Below, in pieces: positions 32,640 through 43,827 of a stretch of 64,000 bases of DNA. The stretch's first letter is position 1; each line of letters starts with the position of its first letter. Source of the stretch: Vandiemenella viatica (Eukaryota; Arthropoda; Insecta; Orthoptera; Morabidae); contig JARYHS010006964.1 of NCBI GenBank assembly GCA_031002005.1, forward strand, positions 2,232,001 through 2,296,000. Direction: 5' to 3'. A program made the position numbers and the translations under genes. The notes under the pieces are model-generated. The model saw nothing but the letters and a program-made list of their open reading frames with translations. It made no database searches and was not told the origin of the DNA.

Positions 32640-33640
32640 TATGCGAGATAGAAGAATACTCTATAAACTATATAAGAATCAAGTGGCTATAATAAAACTT
32701 GAGAATCACGAAAGACATGCATCAGTTAAAAAAAGGTGTGAGACAAGGCTGTAGTCTGTCCGTTTTAATATTCAACTTGTATGTAGAAGAAGAAATGAAG
32801 AAAGTCAAAGAAAAATTTCCATATGGCATAAGTTTTCAGGGAGAAAAAATCAGTATGCTACGATTTGCTGATAACATTGTCTTGTTAGCAGAGAGGGCTG
32901 AGGATATTGAGAAGTTACTGAATGGCATGAACAAAATACTGAAGGAAGATTTTGGACTGAATATAAATCAAAGCAAGACAAAAGTAATGAAATGTAGCAG
33001 AAATGATACCAATTCTGGTAGATTAAATATAAAAATAGGATCGGATGCAGTAGCAGAAGTAAGTGAATTCTGTTATTTGGGAAGTAAAATTACAACGGAT
33101 GGCCGAAGCAGGAATGCTGTTAAAAGCAGAATAGCACTAGCAAAAAGTGCCTTCATGAAAAAGATAAATCTTTAAGTTTCAAATATTGATCTAGGAATTA
33201 GAAAGAACTATTTAAAACTCTTTGTGTGGAGCACAGCACTTTATTGTAGCGAAACATGGACGTTAGGAATACCGGAAAGAAAGAAAATTGAAGCATTTGA
33301 AATTTGGTGCAACAGAAGAATGCTGAAAATTAAGTGGACAGACAAAGTAAGAAATGAACGAGTTTTGGAAATAATGGGTGAGAAAAGAAGTTTGTGGAAG
33401 AAGCTTACAGAAAGAAGAGACAGGTTAGTAGGTCATATTTTGAGACATGCGTGATTGGTTAATTTGTTAGTGGAGGGAACAGTGGAAGGTAAGAACTGTA
33501 GAGGAAGACAGAGATTAGAATATATGAAGCAGATAATTGAGGACGTGGGCTGTAAGGGGTATGTAGAAATGAAGAGTCTAGCTCAGAATAGGAAGGGATG
33601 GAGGATTTCATCAAACCAGTCGAAAGACTGACGACAGAAA
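32640..33640 (+). pseudogene. RTE-clade LINE, 5'-truncated RT fragment
   Basis: It opens inside the RT with MRDRRILYKLYKNQVAI and then KKGVRQGCSLSVLIFNLYVE, the 'KGVRQGC.LSP..FNLY.E' block. The catalytic box reads LRFADNIVLLAER, with the second Asp changed to Asn. FCYLGSKITTDGRSRNAVKS follows. An in-frame TAA at 33175 is followed by VWSTALYCSETWTLGIPERK and WCNRRMLKIKWTDKVRNE, then LVGHILRHA, a TGA at 33453, and EGKNCRGRQRLEYMKQIIED. These are RTE C-terminal motifs. It ends near CTGACGACAGAAAAAG. Confidence 0.85.
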
Positions 33641-34031
33641 AAGAAGGGGTATGACTAGAGTTTGACATTTCCCCACTTTGAATCCTTATCTCGGCGTGTA
33701 TTTTCAAAGACTCTTAACCCGACCTTCACCTCTGGCACCTCTGCGTGGTTCGGATTCCACTTTAAACAGTGAGTCCCCTATACCCAGTAGGACTAACAGG
33801 TTCGGTTAAGGTGGTTATAATAGGGGCAGTGAAATGAGCAACTGATAGAAACCCTATCAACAGGCCATTACAACCAAAACGTTTCTTTCTAACCTAGTCG
33901 CTTTGGGATGGATCACTATTAATTTATTTCAGCTTAAAACTTTTTTGACTTTTCAAATGTTCGATTTTTATTAATATTAGACAGAGACAAATGCTTCATG
34001 CTGTTAATTGATTTTTTTTATTTTTTATTTA
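33641..34031. other. Unassigned spacer
   Basis: No gene or clear TE boundary was recognised. Confidence 0.4.
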
Positions 34032-34080
34032 CTTTTTTTTTTTTTTTTTTTGCGTCGTCAGTCGAAACTGGTTTGATACA
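34032..34080 (-). mobile_element. RTE 3'-end fragment, minus strand
   Basis: A T-rich run ending in T20 is followed by GCGTCGTCAGTCGAAACTGG and TTTGATACATCTGC. This is the inverse of the RTE 3' terminus at 33605-33635 ('CAAACCAGTCGAAAGACTGA'). It is a short tail-only copy. Confidence 0.6.
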
Positions 34081-34248
34081 TCTGCTATAAACATGCATTC
34101 ATTATCTTAGATTACGAAACATATATTTGGACGTTTAACATCGTACCAGATGATTTCATTTTAGCTCTTAAAGGAAACTTCGTCGTTGCTCGGCCGACAC
34201 GCTGGCGGTGGTGTAGGGAGAACTCTGCTACGCGCTGCCAGCTCATAA

Positions 34249-34503
34249 GGAAGCGTCCATAAACTACGTGGCTCTATCTAGAAGGGGGAGGGGTTGGCTG
34301 TAAAGAAAGCTAATCTCAGTATGGGGGGGAGGGTGGTTCCGCGCCAGGCCACGTAGCTCTGCATTCATATTATTTGTCACAGTTAAAATGAGTTACAAAA
34401 CTCACAACAGCATGTGAATATGTATTTCCGTCAAAGCCACGTGGGGAGGAGGGGGGGGTTCACAGGAGGCCAAGATGGAGCTACGTGGTTTATGGACGCT
34501 CCC
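34249..34503. mobile_element. 255-bp MITE with TAA target duplication
   Basis: The ends GGAAGCGTCCATAAACTACG and its near inverse 'CGTGGTTTATGGACGCTCCC' are flanked by TAA (34246-34248 and 34504-34506). A TAA TSD fits PIF/Harbinger-type mobility. The interior is G-rich near each end and does not code. Confidence 0.85.
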
Positions 34504-34711
34504 TAAGCGGTTACAACAAACATTTAACACCATAACCAGTGTGCGACTGGTCAGGAGGATATGGCGGCAATGACACAATAACGAACTTAAGCTGTAAAAC
34601 TCATTGTACAGTACCTGATACTTCGTTAGCGGAATTTACGAACAAAACAAGTGTAAAGTAAATAGAAATAATGTTGACATATCTGTAAAATGGTGCACAG
34701 TTCTCAAAAAA

Positions 34712-34765
34712 AGAGGGGGGAAAGAGAGAGAAAGAAGGAGAGAAAGAAAGAGAGAGAGAGAGACA
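34712..34765. repeat. GA/GAAA-rich low-complexity tract
   Basis: Almost pure purine sequence (AGAGAGAAAGAAGGAGAGAA-type). Open frames across it are an artefact of composition. Confidence 0.85.
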
Positions 34766-35079
34766 GATAAAAAATATTTTTTAAAAAATTGTTCGGATAA
34801 TTGGAGTTTCGGATTACTGACCTTAGAATAATCGACCCAGTACTGCATATCATGTCGTGATAATACATACACTTGGTGGCAAGCAAGAACAGATAAATTT
34901 CCGTGTCAGGCAACGCTTGCAGCGAAATACTTATCCACGTCAGGGAGTGTTTATTCGGAGTGAATAGATATTAACACTTTTGTTTTGACATTGTGGAAAT
35001 TGAGTGTGCACAATTATTGTTGTAATTATAAGTAAAATACATTATCATATAATGAAACAATCATTTTATATCACTGAGC

Positions 35080-35300
35080 GTGGTGGATAAGCGGTAACGC
35101 TTTGCCCTTGGATTCGGAAGGACGCGTGTTCGACCGTCTGGCCATCCAAATTTGAGTTTTCCATGGTTTCCCCAAATCACTCCAGGCGAATGCCAGGATG
35201 CTTCCTTCAAAAGGCCATGGCCGAATTCCTTCCCTCAAAGCTCCCAGTACTTTTCGGACTCTAACCACCTCAATGTCAACGACGCATAAAACCACAAGAA
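35080..35300 (+). mobile_element. tRNA-derived SINE, plus strand
   Basis: The head GAGCGTGGTGGATAAGCGG is an A-box region and GTGTTCGACC a B box. Next come CCATCCAAATTTGAG, 'CCCCAAATCACTCCAGGCG', TTCAAAAGGCCATGGCCG, 'CTCAATGTCAACGACGCATA', and an A-rich tail 'AAGAAAAAAACAGAAAAC'. Confidence 0.88.
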
Positions 35301-36290
35301 AAAAACAGAAAACAAAAAAGTTTAATTTCAGAATGAAGAAAAAAATTCTAAGTTGGCCTATTTCGTATTCTGGCGAATAGTACCTAGATATTCGTCATTC
35401 GGTAGAATAGTACCTAGATTTTCTGAAGAATAAAATGTTGCAGAATAAGACAATACTTGCCGAATATTTAATACAAACCTAGTAAACACTTTCATCATAT
35501 GAAAACCCCGAATTTTTTAACAAATGATTTTTTTCCCTTGTAACTGATGCGTTGACCCAGTCGACGTCATAGAGGTGCATAAGGATTAGAGACTGGATGG
35601 CCATTTGAATAAACCCGCAGTGAATTCGGAAACCATATAACCGATAACCAGATAACCGAAATATGGATGACGTTAAATTAAAAAAAAAAAAGGTTTTATT
35701 CAGAGGCGACTATTCCATCTTGCGTTCTCTTAATATTCTGTGTGATTGTGGACCTATGCTGTTAACACATGATGCCCTAACTCGAGAAACAACTGAAAAG
35801 TTTAAGGAACGCAGTCCTGTTAGCATGTAAGATACAATAAGGGAAAATAATGATGCAGTTTAGAAAATTACATAGATGAAAAATCACACATTAGAATCAA
35901 TCAGTTATAACTGATCAATAATTAGTGACGCATCAAGAAAGCAGTAACAGGATAAAAATATACATTAACATACAACCTGAATATAGGTTGTAGGAGGCAC
36001 AGCAACCCAGAGCCTCCACTAATCATCAGGCTATAAATAAATAGGAATCAACAGATATGTATTCATTTCGTGGTTAAGCTCTATCCAATGGTTATATTAG
36101 ACACAATTTTACAATTTGAGAAAGAAGGAAATTGACTAAATAACATTCGACATTAGAAATAATAAAAAGAAAAGGTTGTTCCCGTAGCGGGTAGAGACCA
36201 ATATCAAAAATCACGAATTCTTCTCAAACGATAAGAAAGGAAATCGTCGTTAGTTGAAATGGAATCACACAAGGACGAGACCTGGAGTCT
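35301..36290. other. AT-rich spacer with a short direct repeat
   Basis: GAATAGTACCTAGAT occurs twice (about 35377 and 35406), 29 bp apart. An A11 run lies near 35680. No gene was recognised. Confidence 0.45.
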
Positions 36291-36296
36291 CCATTG

Positions 36297-36365
36297 TTGT
36301 TGTTGTTGTTGTGGTTTCAGGACGCGTCGACAGCGAGGTCATTAGCGCCCTACTGTACTCTGGGG
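36297..36365 (-). mobile_element. (GTT)n plus short SINE-like tail
   Basis: (GTT)n is followed by 'GTGGTTTCAGGACGCGTCGA' and AGCGAGGTCATTAGCGCCC. This resembles the 3' end of a related SINE on the minus strand, with the trinucleotide run as its tail. Only ~50 bp of it is recognisable. Confidence 0.5.
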
Positions 36366-36962
36366 TTGAACTACGAGAAACAGCTGAGTGTGCTCAGTAC
36401 TGACTATAGTGATAGAAAAAAGTGAATTTTAATAACTGTAATAAATAAAATTTCGAAGTGATTGTATTTTTACAATAAAATGCCAACTAGAGTCGAAGGA
36501 ACCGGCCATATATAAATTACGTCACACTGAGATCAAAATACAAACAGCAGACGACACAACGGAAAATTCAAATACTGTTTCGGAAACTACAGAACAGTGT
36601 AAATACCAGCAGGACGGAGGCCGTTCTTCAAAGTAAGAGAAAAAATGGCGCACCACACGAAAAATTGGGGAATTTAGGTTAACACAACCCTGGAACAATT
36701 CACACAGTAATTAGTAGCGATCAACTTAACGGCAAATTTCTAGTCTAACTTCATCTACGAGATTGCGTCTATAACCGAAACTGTGTAGGATAACTCCACC
36801 GAAACCTGATATTTATCAGCTGAGTAAAAAATCTGTCACTCACTGTATAACACTACAGACGGTTTGTATTTTCTCATTGAAAATTCGAGGCCGGAGCGTA
36901 GCGACTCTCCCACCACGCTCACTATACTGCATTCATACTAACCACTCAGACAAAACATTCTG
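36366..36962. other. Unassigned sequence
   Basis: No reading frame or repeat boundary was recognised. Confidence 0.35.
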
Positions 36963-37331
36963 GGGGGCGTCCATTAGATACGTGAGGTGTTTGTCTGGGA
37001 TTCCGGACCCCCTAAGATGACGTGAGATTTTGACTGGGCCCCCCTTCCCCCTTCCGCACTGCTAATCGACATCGCCGTTTTTTGAGACCCCCTTTTTTTT
37101 TAGCTCTCCTGCTTCCGAGGGCAATTATACCCCTCACCCCCCCCCCCCCGTTTCTAGACCTTATACCCCCATAAAGTCGATATCCGCGTAGATTGTGGAC
37201 CTTTTTTTTAAGCTCTACTGTCCTTCAAGAATTTCAAAAGCTCTCGTGAGATTTCAGGCGACCCCCCCTCATTGGTGAGATTTCGCCTGACCCCCTTTTA
37301 TTTTACCTCACGTAATGAATGGACGCTCCCT
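36963..37331. mobile_element. MITE related to the 34249 family
   Basis: The ends read GGGGCGTCCATTAGATACGTG (left) and, as inverse, 'CACGTAATGAATGGACGCTCCC' (right), the same GGGAGCGTCCAT terminal motif as 34249-34503. The interior is rich in C runs with no coding. A clear TSD was not seen. Confidence 0.65.
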
Positions 37332-37728
37332 TTGCTACAGTGCTGGCGGTGCCGGCACGAGTCTGCACGGACACGCTCCGTTCACGCGCGGTAGATGTGA
37401 ATACTGCTGTATGTATGGTGTCTGTAGATGCGACCCGGGTTTAAACGGATGTATTGCGATACCCTGTCCTGCAGGACTGTTATTAACAAACTAGCTACAT
37501 CGATCCATGAGACAGGGAAAAAATGTGGATCACTCATCTACAATACTCCCGCAGTGCACTGCTAGAGGTGTGACCACAGACATGGCGTGTGTCTGCAGTG
37601 CAGCTTAATTCCTGGTGGCAGCTCGCGACTGCCTTCAAACTGGCCGCCCAGACGCTACTTCAAATATCTTTCCAGTCTGTCACAGGGTCGCCAACAGCCG
37701 AGTGCAGAATAAGCTAACATTACCGATA

Positions 37729-37800
37729 AGGGAGCGTACATATACTACGTAGCCCCATTTCGGCCTCCTGTGAAATCCCCTTCCCCCTCACGTAGCCCGA
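37729..37800 (+). mobile_element. Left end of another GGGAGCGT MITE
   Basis: TAA is followed by GGGAGCGTACATATACTACG and TAGCCCC. The matching right end was not found nearby. A right end of this type (ACGTAGGTTATGGACGTTCCC followed by TAA) lies alone at 48395-48416. Confidence 0.5.
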
Positions 37801-38445
37801 CGTATGGTGTCGCGAAAACTGCGCCCAGTGAAAATTGCGGCCTGTGAAATCTGCGACCAAAACTCTCAACAATGCTGTAGAAGTATGAAATCAGTGTTTA
37901 TTATTGAATAGGATCAAACTGGCTGTATTATTAACAGCCGCCCCGCCGGTGCTCTGAGCAGAGCAGATTGCTACGTGTGTAGCCTATGTTTCTAAATAGC
38001 TGTTAACACTACAAGTGTTTTATAGTTTATAATTGTTATTAAAACACATATGGCATCACAAAAAGTTTTATTCTGCCTTAAAAGACGTAGAAAAGAATTG
38101 TCATAACGAGCGAGATACTTATGGAATCGTAGTAGATTTCCTGCGAAATCTCCCTTCCCCTCACATTACCAGTGCAGGAAAAAATATGCTACTATCGGCA
38201 GTTGTGGGTTAACTGTTTTTGCATTTATGACTTGAAAACCAGAACAAGCATGAAGGTAATGCGAAAAAAGGAGGGAATAATGTTTCCTCTTTCCATAATC
38301 ACTTCATAGCACATTTCATCCCCCTAACTGCAAAATAAACCCACCTTTTTCCGACGGATGTACAGGGCAGAACAGGAATCATACAGTTTTACGATTTATA
38401 CTTGGCCTTTCCCTTATATGTAAAGTAACAATCAAGCAATATTTT
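37801..38445. other. Unassigned spacer upstream of TE-type ORF
   Basis: No frame over 60 codons with recognisable content. Short phrases such as 'TGCGGCC.GTGAAAT' recur near 39725 and 39760, suggesting common TE ancestry. Confidence 0.4.
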
Positions 38446-39003
38446 CCAGTGAGGGATCACAGTTTCCTCCCATGTGATCGTATCGTTACTGTTATCAAGA
38501 GACGATTAAAAATAGTGGACAAAATCTACACACCTGATCAATATTCAAAAATTATTAATGACTCATCTGCAAATGAAGGGAAAATTGAAACAGCTTTTTT
38601 AGCAGACAATGACAGCATCCTGGAGTTTAACAAGTGGTGGCCCAACCACTGTAAAAAGTATGTGCTCCCAAGTGAAGCTCGAAATGAAAAAACGTTGGGA
38701 AAGGAGGAACGACAGCGCGAGTTGTTTAAAATATCAGAACACTACTATTATGAAATGAATGAGGGAGTCCGTTTAGGTTATGACAAAATTTGAGGAATAA
38801 TAATAATAATAAATTTTTAAGTTGTTGCGGAGCAACACAGGTATTGAACTTCCTGACGCAAAAACTTTTGCAGACATCAATCCCATCAATGCCAAAAAAA
38901 GGATGACGGTAAGAAAGTCGTACAATATGTTCCTGAAGAATGTATGCCATTCTATGATGCTATAATGTGGCCATCTGCCGAGAATGAGTCTGGTGATGAT
39001 TAA
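38446..39003 (+). pseudogene. TE-type protein remnant (REHSFLPCDR family)
   Basis: An open frame (38449-38793) reads MRDHSFLPCDRIVTVIKRRL, then KIYTPDQYSKIIND, EFNKWWPNHCKKYVLPSEA and a charged end. After stops, two short frames continue: ELPDAKTFADINPINAKKR, and VVQYVPEECMPFYDAIMWPS ending SGDD and TAA at 39003. The 'HSFLP.DR..G.I...I......Y.P..Y' pattern is common to a group of large insect TE-associated proteins with an RNase H-like region (DUF7869-type); I recall the pattern rather than a tested match. This would be their C-terminal end. It is broken by stops near 38791 and 38890. Confidence 0.5.
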
Positions 39004-39389
39004 TTACGCAAAGTTAAATATATAAGCTGGTGGATTTTGTGCAAAACTAATCGTAAATTAAATGTAATTTCATATAATTTAAATGTTTTAAACTTTTAGT
39101 TTACATGTACTGTTCGAACAAACAAAATATCCATACATAATAAACAAAATGTGAAAAATTTAATTTTCCCCCTTGGTTTATTATTAAAAGGGCACATGTC
39201 CGGGTTACTTAAAAATCTATACAAAGCACATAAAGTACAGAATAAATTCCAAATGTACGTCAAAAGTTTATTCTACGCTACTTCATCAGTTACAGCAAAA
39301 ATATTTTTTTAAATAAATTTTAATAGAATCATTGTGTTTATACAGATTCCAGTAAACTTTATGAAAATGGACATTTGCCCTTAGACGAC
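39004..39389. other. AT-rich 3' flank of the TE remnant
   Basis: No coding frame. AATAAA signals occur near 39138 and 39240. Confidence 0.4.
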
Positions 39390-40260
39390 CTCGGCCAGCC
39401 CGATCTGGTTAGTACCGAGCAGTGTTGCAGACCAGCAAAAAATTCAACTTCAGTAACGTGTGCGAAAAAATTCTAAGAAAGAATACTTAACTTGCGAAAC
39501 AAGGTGATATGGTTTTAATTCGAAACATTTGCGTGTCTATAAAAAAAAAAAAAATAAAAAAAAAATAGAAACTAGTTTGGCTGTTGTCGCTGACCAGCTT
39601 CCGTTATATTTGTTCACGTAAAAACTTCCAGGCCACGATTTAGTGAGACCAGGTCGGGTCGTCTAAAAAATGGGCCTTTAGAGTGATTAGGACGGCCCGG
39701 CAGTGACACAAAGAGAACAGAAATTGGCCGCAGATTTCACAGGTTTTATGTTGGCCGCAAATTTCACTGGTCACAGTTTTCACAAATTCCGACGTATCTT
39801 CCCTCTCCCCCCACCACGTAGAACGTAGCTTCTTCCGCTTTTGATTCCCCAAAACATTTTGTACTGTTTTCTCTTTTCAGACTATCGTAAATTACAAATG
39901 GAGGTAATTAAAAGACGTAAATAAGTATTCACATGCTGTTGTCTGTTCTGTATCTTATTTAAGGCCCATTTAGACGACATGACCTGGTCTCCCTAAATCG
40001 TGGCCACGCCCCTTCGGCCCTGAAATCGGGTCGTCAAAAGTGAGCTCCCGTTCACGTTTTTGCGGCGAGACCAGGCAGGGAGGTCGGGTGGAAATTCCAT
40101 CCGATTTAGGGCAAAGAGGTGGGCGTAAAGTGGGGTTTAGACGACCAGACCGGATCTGAAAAAACGGGCCCGATAAAACGGGCACCCGATAAAGGGTTCC
40201 CCCACCACTCTACCAGATTTTCCCTTGGTCGATCGTTATACGACCAGTTATCCGGTCCGA
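39390..40260. mobile_element. Cluster of TTTAGACGACC-type short elements
   Basis: Related termini occur at 39393 (CCCTTAGACGACC), inverse at 39655-39680 (GGTCGTCTAAAAAATGGGCC), direct at 39961 (AAGGCCCATTTAGACGAC) and at 40133 (GGGTTTAGACGACCAGACC). The interior shares 'TAAATCGTGGCC'. These look like several abutting non-autonomous elements of one family, perhaps Harbinger-type. Exact element borders are uncertain. Confidence 0.5.
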
Positions 40261-40446
40261 GGTCCCCGGTTCGTTTTTTCTTCCGAAACTGTCTATGTCA
40301 GCTCTCACAGATTGTTGGTGTGCATATTGTCACGCCCAGATTTTCAGATTCTCATGTTCAATTCCTCATGTTTTCTAACTTTTTTTAAGATCTTTTAAGG
40401 TCGCAGACGGCCTAATGTTTCTGTACATTTATAGAAGAGCTTCATA

Positions 40447-40512
40447 GGCCAGCATTACACTGTAAAAGATCTTTGATAAAATACATTTTATAAAATATTT
40501 TACAGTGTAATG
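40447..40512. repeat. Short hairpin ATTACACTGTAAAA, TE terminus
   Basis: ATTACACTGTAAAA (40454-40467) and its exact inverse (40498-40511) form a 14-bp stem. GGCCAGCATTACACTGTAAA is matched in inverse at 42280-42298, so the pair may bracket an element of about 1.85 kb. Confidence 0.6.
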
Positions 40513-41588
40513 GGGCATATCAAAATAGTGAACTTCATTAGATCGAAGGGGTTGAACCACCGTCAGTTCCAAGAATTCCTCAAACATCTGGATTCTGACT
40601 ATAATGACCTTACATTTTATACTGAAGTAAGATGGTTGTCCCGTGCAAAAATGTTATAAAGAGTTTGATTTGAAGGAAGAGATACAATCATTCTATGCAA
40701 GCAAGTTGAAAAGTATCCCAGAGTTTGAAGACGTGGCTTGGGTTTGTGACTTCGCGTTTCTAGTCGACGTAACTAACCATTTAAATAACTTGAACATTCG
40801 TCTGCAAGGCAAAGACCAATTGGTTAATGATATGTTTGATATTGTTGCCGCGTTTCAAACTAAACTTGGGCTTTGGGAACAACAGTTGAAAAATAAAAAT
40901 TTCACTCATTTTTCCATGCTATCATTGGTAGCAGACGTCACACAGACGTTGGCGATTAAGTACAGTTCATTGATATCAAACTTAAAACTTGAGTTTGAAA
41001 ACCGATTTCAAGATTTCAAAAAAAAAAAAAAAAAAAAAAAAACATCATATTCTTTTATCTGCATTTTTGACGCTATTCTCCGTTGATATAAATTCATTGC
41101 CAGGAAATTTGCAAATGGAATATTGTGAATTGCAGTGTGACGCACAACCCAAGGAGAAATTCCACCGGGTTGGTTTGGAAGAATTTTACAGAAAATATCC
41201 TTCATTTTATAAACATGCTTTGCGGATTATTTCCCTATTTGGAAACACTTATGTGTGTGAACAGCTCTTCAGCCGGATGAACAGTATCAAGTCTCAAAAC
41301 AGAACACGAATCACCGATGTTCATTTGGAGAACTTTTATGTGTGTAGCCACAACTTCTCTCGATATCAACATTGATGCCCTTAGTTATGTAAAACAATGT
41401 CAAAAGTCGCATTAAGATATGTGTATATTTAATACTTCATTAAATATCTAATTTCATTTTAATTGTTTTTTTTTTTTCCTTCATGAAAATATTACTATTT
41501 TTTTCCAAGAAAATTATGCATGCGGCCCGGTAGAGAGTTGTAGTTCTAAAATTGGGCCGGCTGCTGAAAAGTTTGGCCACCTATGATG
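40513..41588 (+). pseudogene. hAT transposase remnant, GTF2IRD2/ZBED-like
   Basis: Reading frames in order: [18 protein letters not shown] and [15 protein letters not shown] (catalytic-domain end), EFDLKEEIQSFYASK, FLVDVTNHLNNLNIRLQGKD, FDIVAAFQTKLGLWEQQL and FENRFQDF. An A22 run (about 41019-41041) splits the frame. Next come VDINSLPGNLQMEYCELQCD and the hAT dimerisation end FYRKYPSFYKHALRIISLFG, YVCEQLFSRMNSIKSQNRTR. This is the domesticated-like 'general transcription factor II-I repeat' type of hAT protein. It ends with GTTTGGCCACCTATG, a hAT-type right terminus. The N-terminal part is absent. Confidence 0.8.
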
Positions 41589-42186
41589 TAGACTATACGA
41601 TTAGGAATAAAAAGGTGAATACTTACGCAAAGTTAATTAGTGCTATGATAGAAGGCTGTAGTGTAAAAGACGGCTGTAATAGACGGATAAGTTCACAGAA
41701 TACTTATTAAAGAAAATTAATGTGTTAAGAAACTAGTATTTGGCAGGTTTCTGGAATACAGTAATAACAGACGGAATGCGCAGACCAGGGCGTGTGCTAT
41801 ATTGCAGAATGGTGTAGATCCGCCACCAGCAATCGAGTAAAACCCATGGCACATACACAGTAAAAATAAACACCCAATAGTATACATGGAGAAATAATTC
41901 TGATGTAGAAATTTATGGAAATGTTTTGGTAAGAATTTATTGACCTATTCTTCAGCATCGACCATAACTTTTATAACTTGCCATGTCCTCACATTGCAGC
42001 TCTTTCACTAAACTTTGATGAACTCCTATCACATCAAGTCTCGTAATCCACGGTCTAACCTAAATATGTTTACTTCTCTTCTTTATTTTCAATAAAATGC
42101 ATATTTTGAAAGTTGCACTAACTGCGTCTGCAAAAGCTTTCAGGTTTACTTCATTCATTTCAGAGAACTATGACGAAAAATTTTAT
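41589..42186. other. Unassigned spacer
   Basis: AT-rich; no domain recognised. Confidence 0.4.
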
Positions 42187-42298
42187 ATACTGTAATGGGA
42201 CTGAAAAAATATCATAAAATATCTTTGATAAAAGAAATATGATAAAATGTTTTATAAAAGATCTTGGAAAAATATCATTTACAGTGTAATGCCGGCCA
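42187..42298. repeat. Inverted partner of the 40447 terminus
   Basis: It ends TTTACAGTGTAATGCCGGCC, inverse of GGCCAGCATTACACTGTAAA at 40447. The interior has 'GATAAAATGTTTTATAAAAG' like the left block. Together they suggest a TIR element around the hAT remnant. Confidence 0.55.
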
Positions 42299-42639
42299 TG
42301 CCCTTGCTGCCTACTAAGATCTTTATTAAAATACAGTTCGTTGCTTGGGTCCCATAAATGTTTTAAAGATTTGAGAACCTCAAGCATGTTGGTAATACAT
42401 TCTTTTTCTCGGTTATCTATTTCCTTTTCCATTGCTGAATAAAATAATCAAGTGAAATGAACAAACACCCCAACACATTAAACAAATAAGCCCGCGACAT
42501 AAAATAACAATAAAGTGGAGGGGGTGACTTGGAGCGCGGGTCACGTGCAGTTGTAAGTGTGGAAAGGTGGGGGGGCCCGATATCAGGAGTATTTTTGACC
42601 CGATCACCCGATCACGTCGCCCCGCCCACATCTGGTCTG

Positions 42640-42800
42640 GTGCTGCGTTTACACGTCACGTATTCTCAGGTCGGAGCACCCGTTTTATAAGGTCCGGTAC
42701 GGTCGTGTAAACCCGGCTTAAGTCGGGCCCCCACCACTCTGCCCTGAAAACTGGCCGTGTAAAGCCTCGCCCGGTTGTATTCAAACTGCCTGGTTTCTCG
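42640..42800. mobile_element. Right terminus matching the 40130 end
   Basis: In inverse, it reads GGGTTTACACGACCGTACCGG and 'CTTATAAAACGGGTGC', similar to GGGTTTAGACGACCAGACCGG with 'GATAAAACGGGCACC' at 40133-40190. These may be the two ends of an element of about 2.6 kb around the hAT remnant. No TSD was confirmed. Confidence 0.45.
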
Positions 42801-43827
42801 TTTTCTATTGTTTTGAGATGGATGCATCCGACAATCAAGAAAAACAGGTATTGACAGTATTGTTGGAGGTGAACAAGACCCACAAATTTTTATGGGACAG
42901 CTTATATAAGGTTTACAACTAATTTAGAAAAATTAAAGTATTTTTCTCTTTTGAAGAGGAAAATAAAAAGTATATGGTAGGAAAAAAGTATTTTTAAATG
43001 TAGTTATTTATTGTCTTAAATATATAGATTTTCGGGCTTACGGGATTAGCTATTAATTTTTTGTTTCATTTCAAGTGATATAGCTGGGTCCAAATTCTAA
43101 ATTTTGTATTATAAGTAAATGAAAACTCATTTTTAAATTTAAAAACGGTCTGCTCCTCCCTTTCCACCATATTGCATCTATTTCGTTCGATCATAAGCAC
43201 TAGCATGTCGTTTGGAAATTGATTTGTATAGTTTACCAAAAGTAAATTATTTCCGAATACTTTATGGTTAGGATGACGTATACCGCCAAAAATAAAGTAT
43301 CATACTTTATTTTTGTATTAAAGTAAAGTTAGCAACCCTATGCCTCTGACCAGTGCGGTACATTTTAACATTATATTACAATTTATTCAACGGAAGATTA
43401 TACACACAATATTCTGAATAATACTGAAAATCGATATTGACTGACTTGACTGTCTAGCACCAGGTAAAGCAGTAGTAAAACCCACAGTGCACATTAGCAA
43501 AGAACTTATTGTGAGGGTGCCTTCTTATCCGGTTAAATGTTCTCCCACAAATATTTATGTTTTTTTAAATTGTTTAGGTTTCTTCAGTTTTGCTTTCTTT
43601 AGAGTTATTGGTGTGTCAATTATCACTATCGCAAACAGAATCTGAATTACTTGTCATTTTAAACAATCTAAAAGAAAATAATTGCAGTTGAAAACTCCAA
43701 CCTCAAAACGACGAGAAACAGAAGAAACCACAAATTCTCCACTTGTCAATCCACCGTTCCGTTCAGAAATAACGGCGAGCGGACACGATTCTACTGGAGT
43801 GCAACACTATGAATGATCCGCTATGCT
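42801..43827. other. AT-rich spacer
   Basis: Nothing recognised beyond AT-rich sequence and short repeated words. Confidence 0.4.

Noticed and set aside
34700..34913. Leu/Ser/Phe-rich open frames
   Set aside because: They result from translation of the purine-rich low-complexity tract on the opposite strand.
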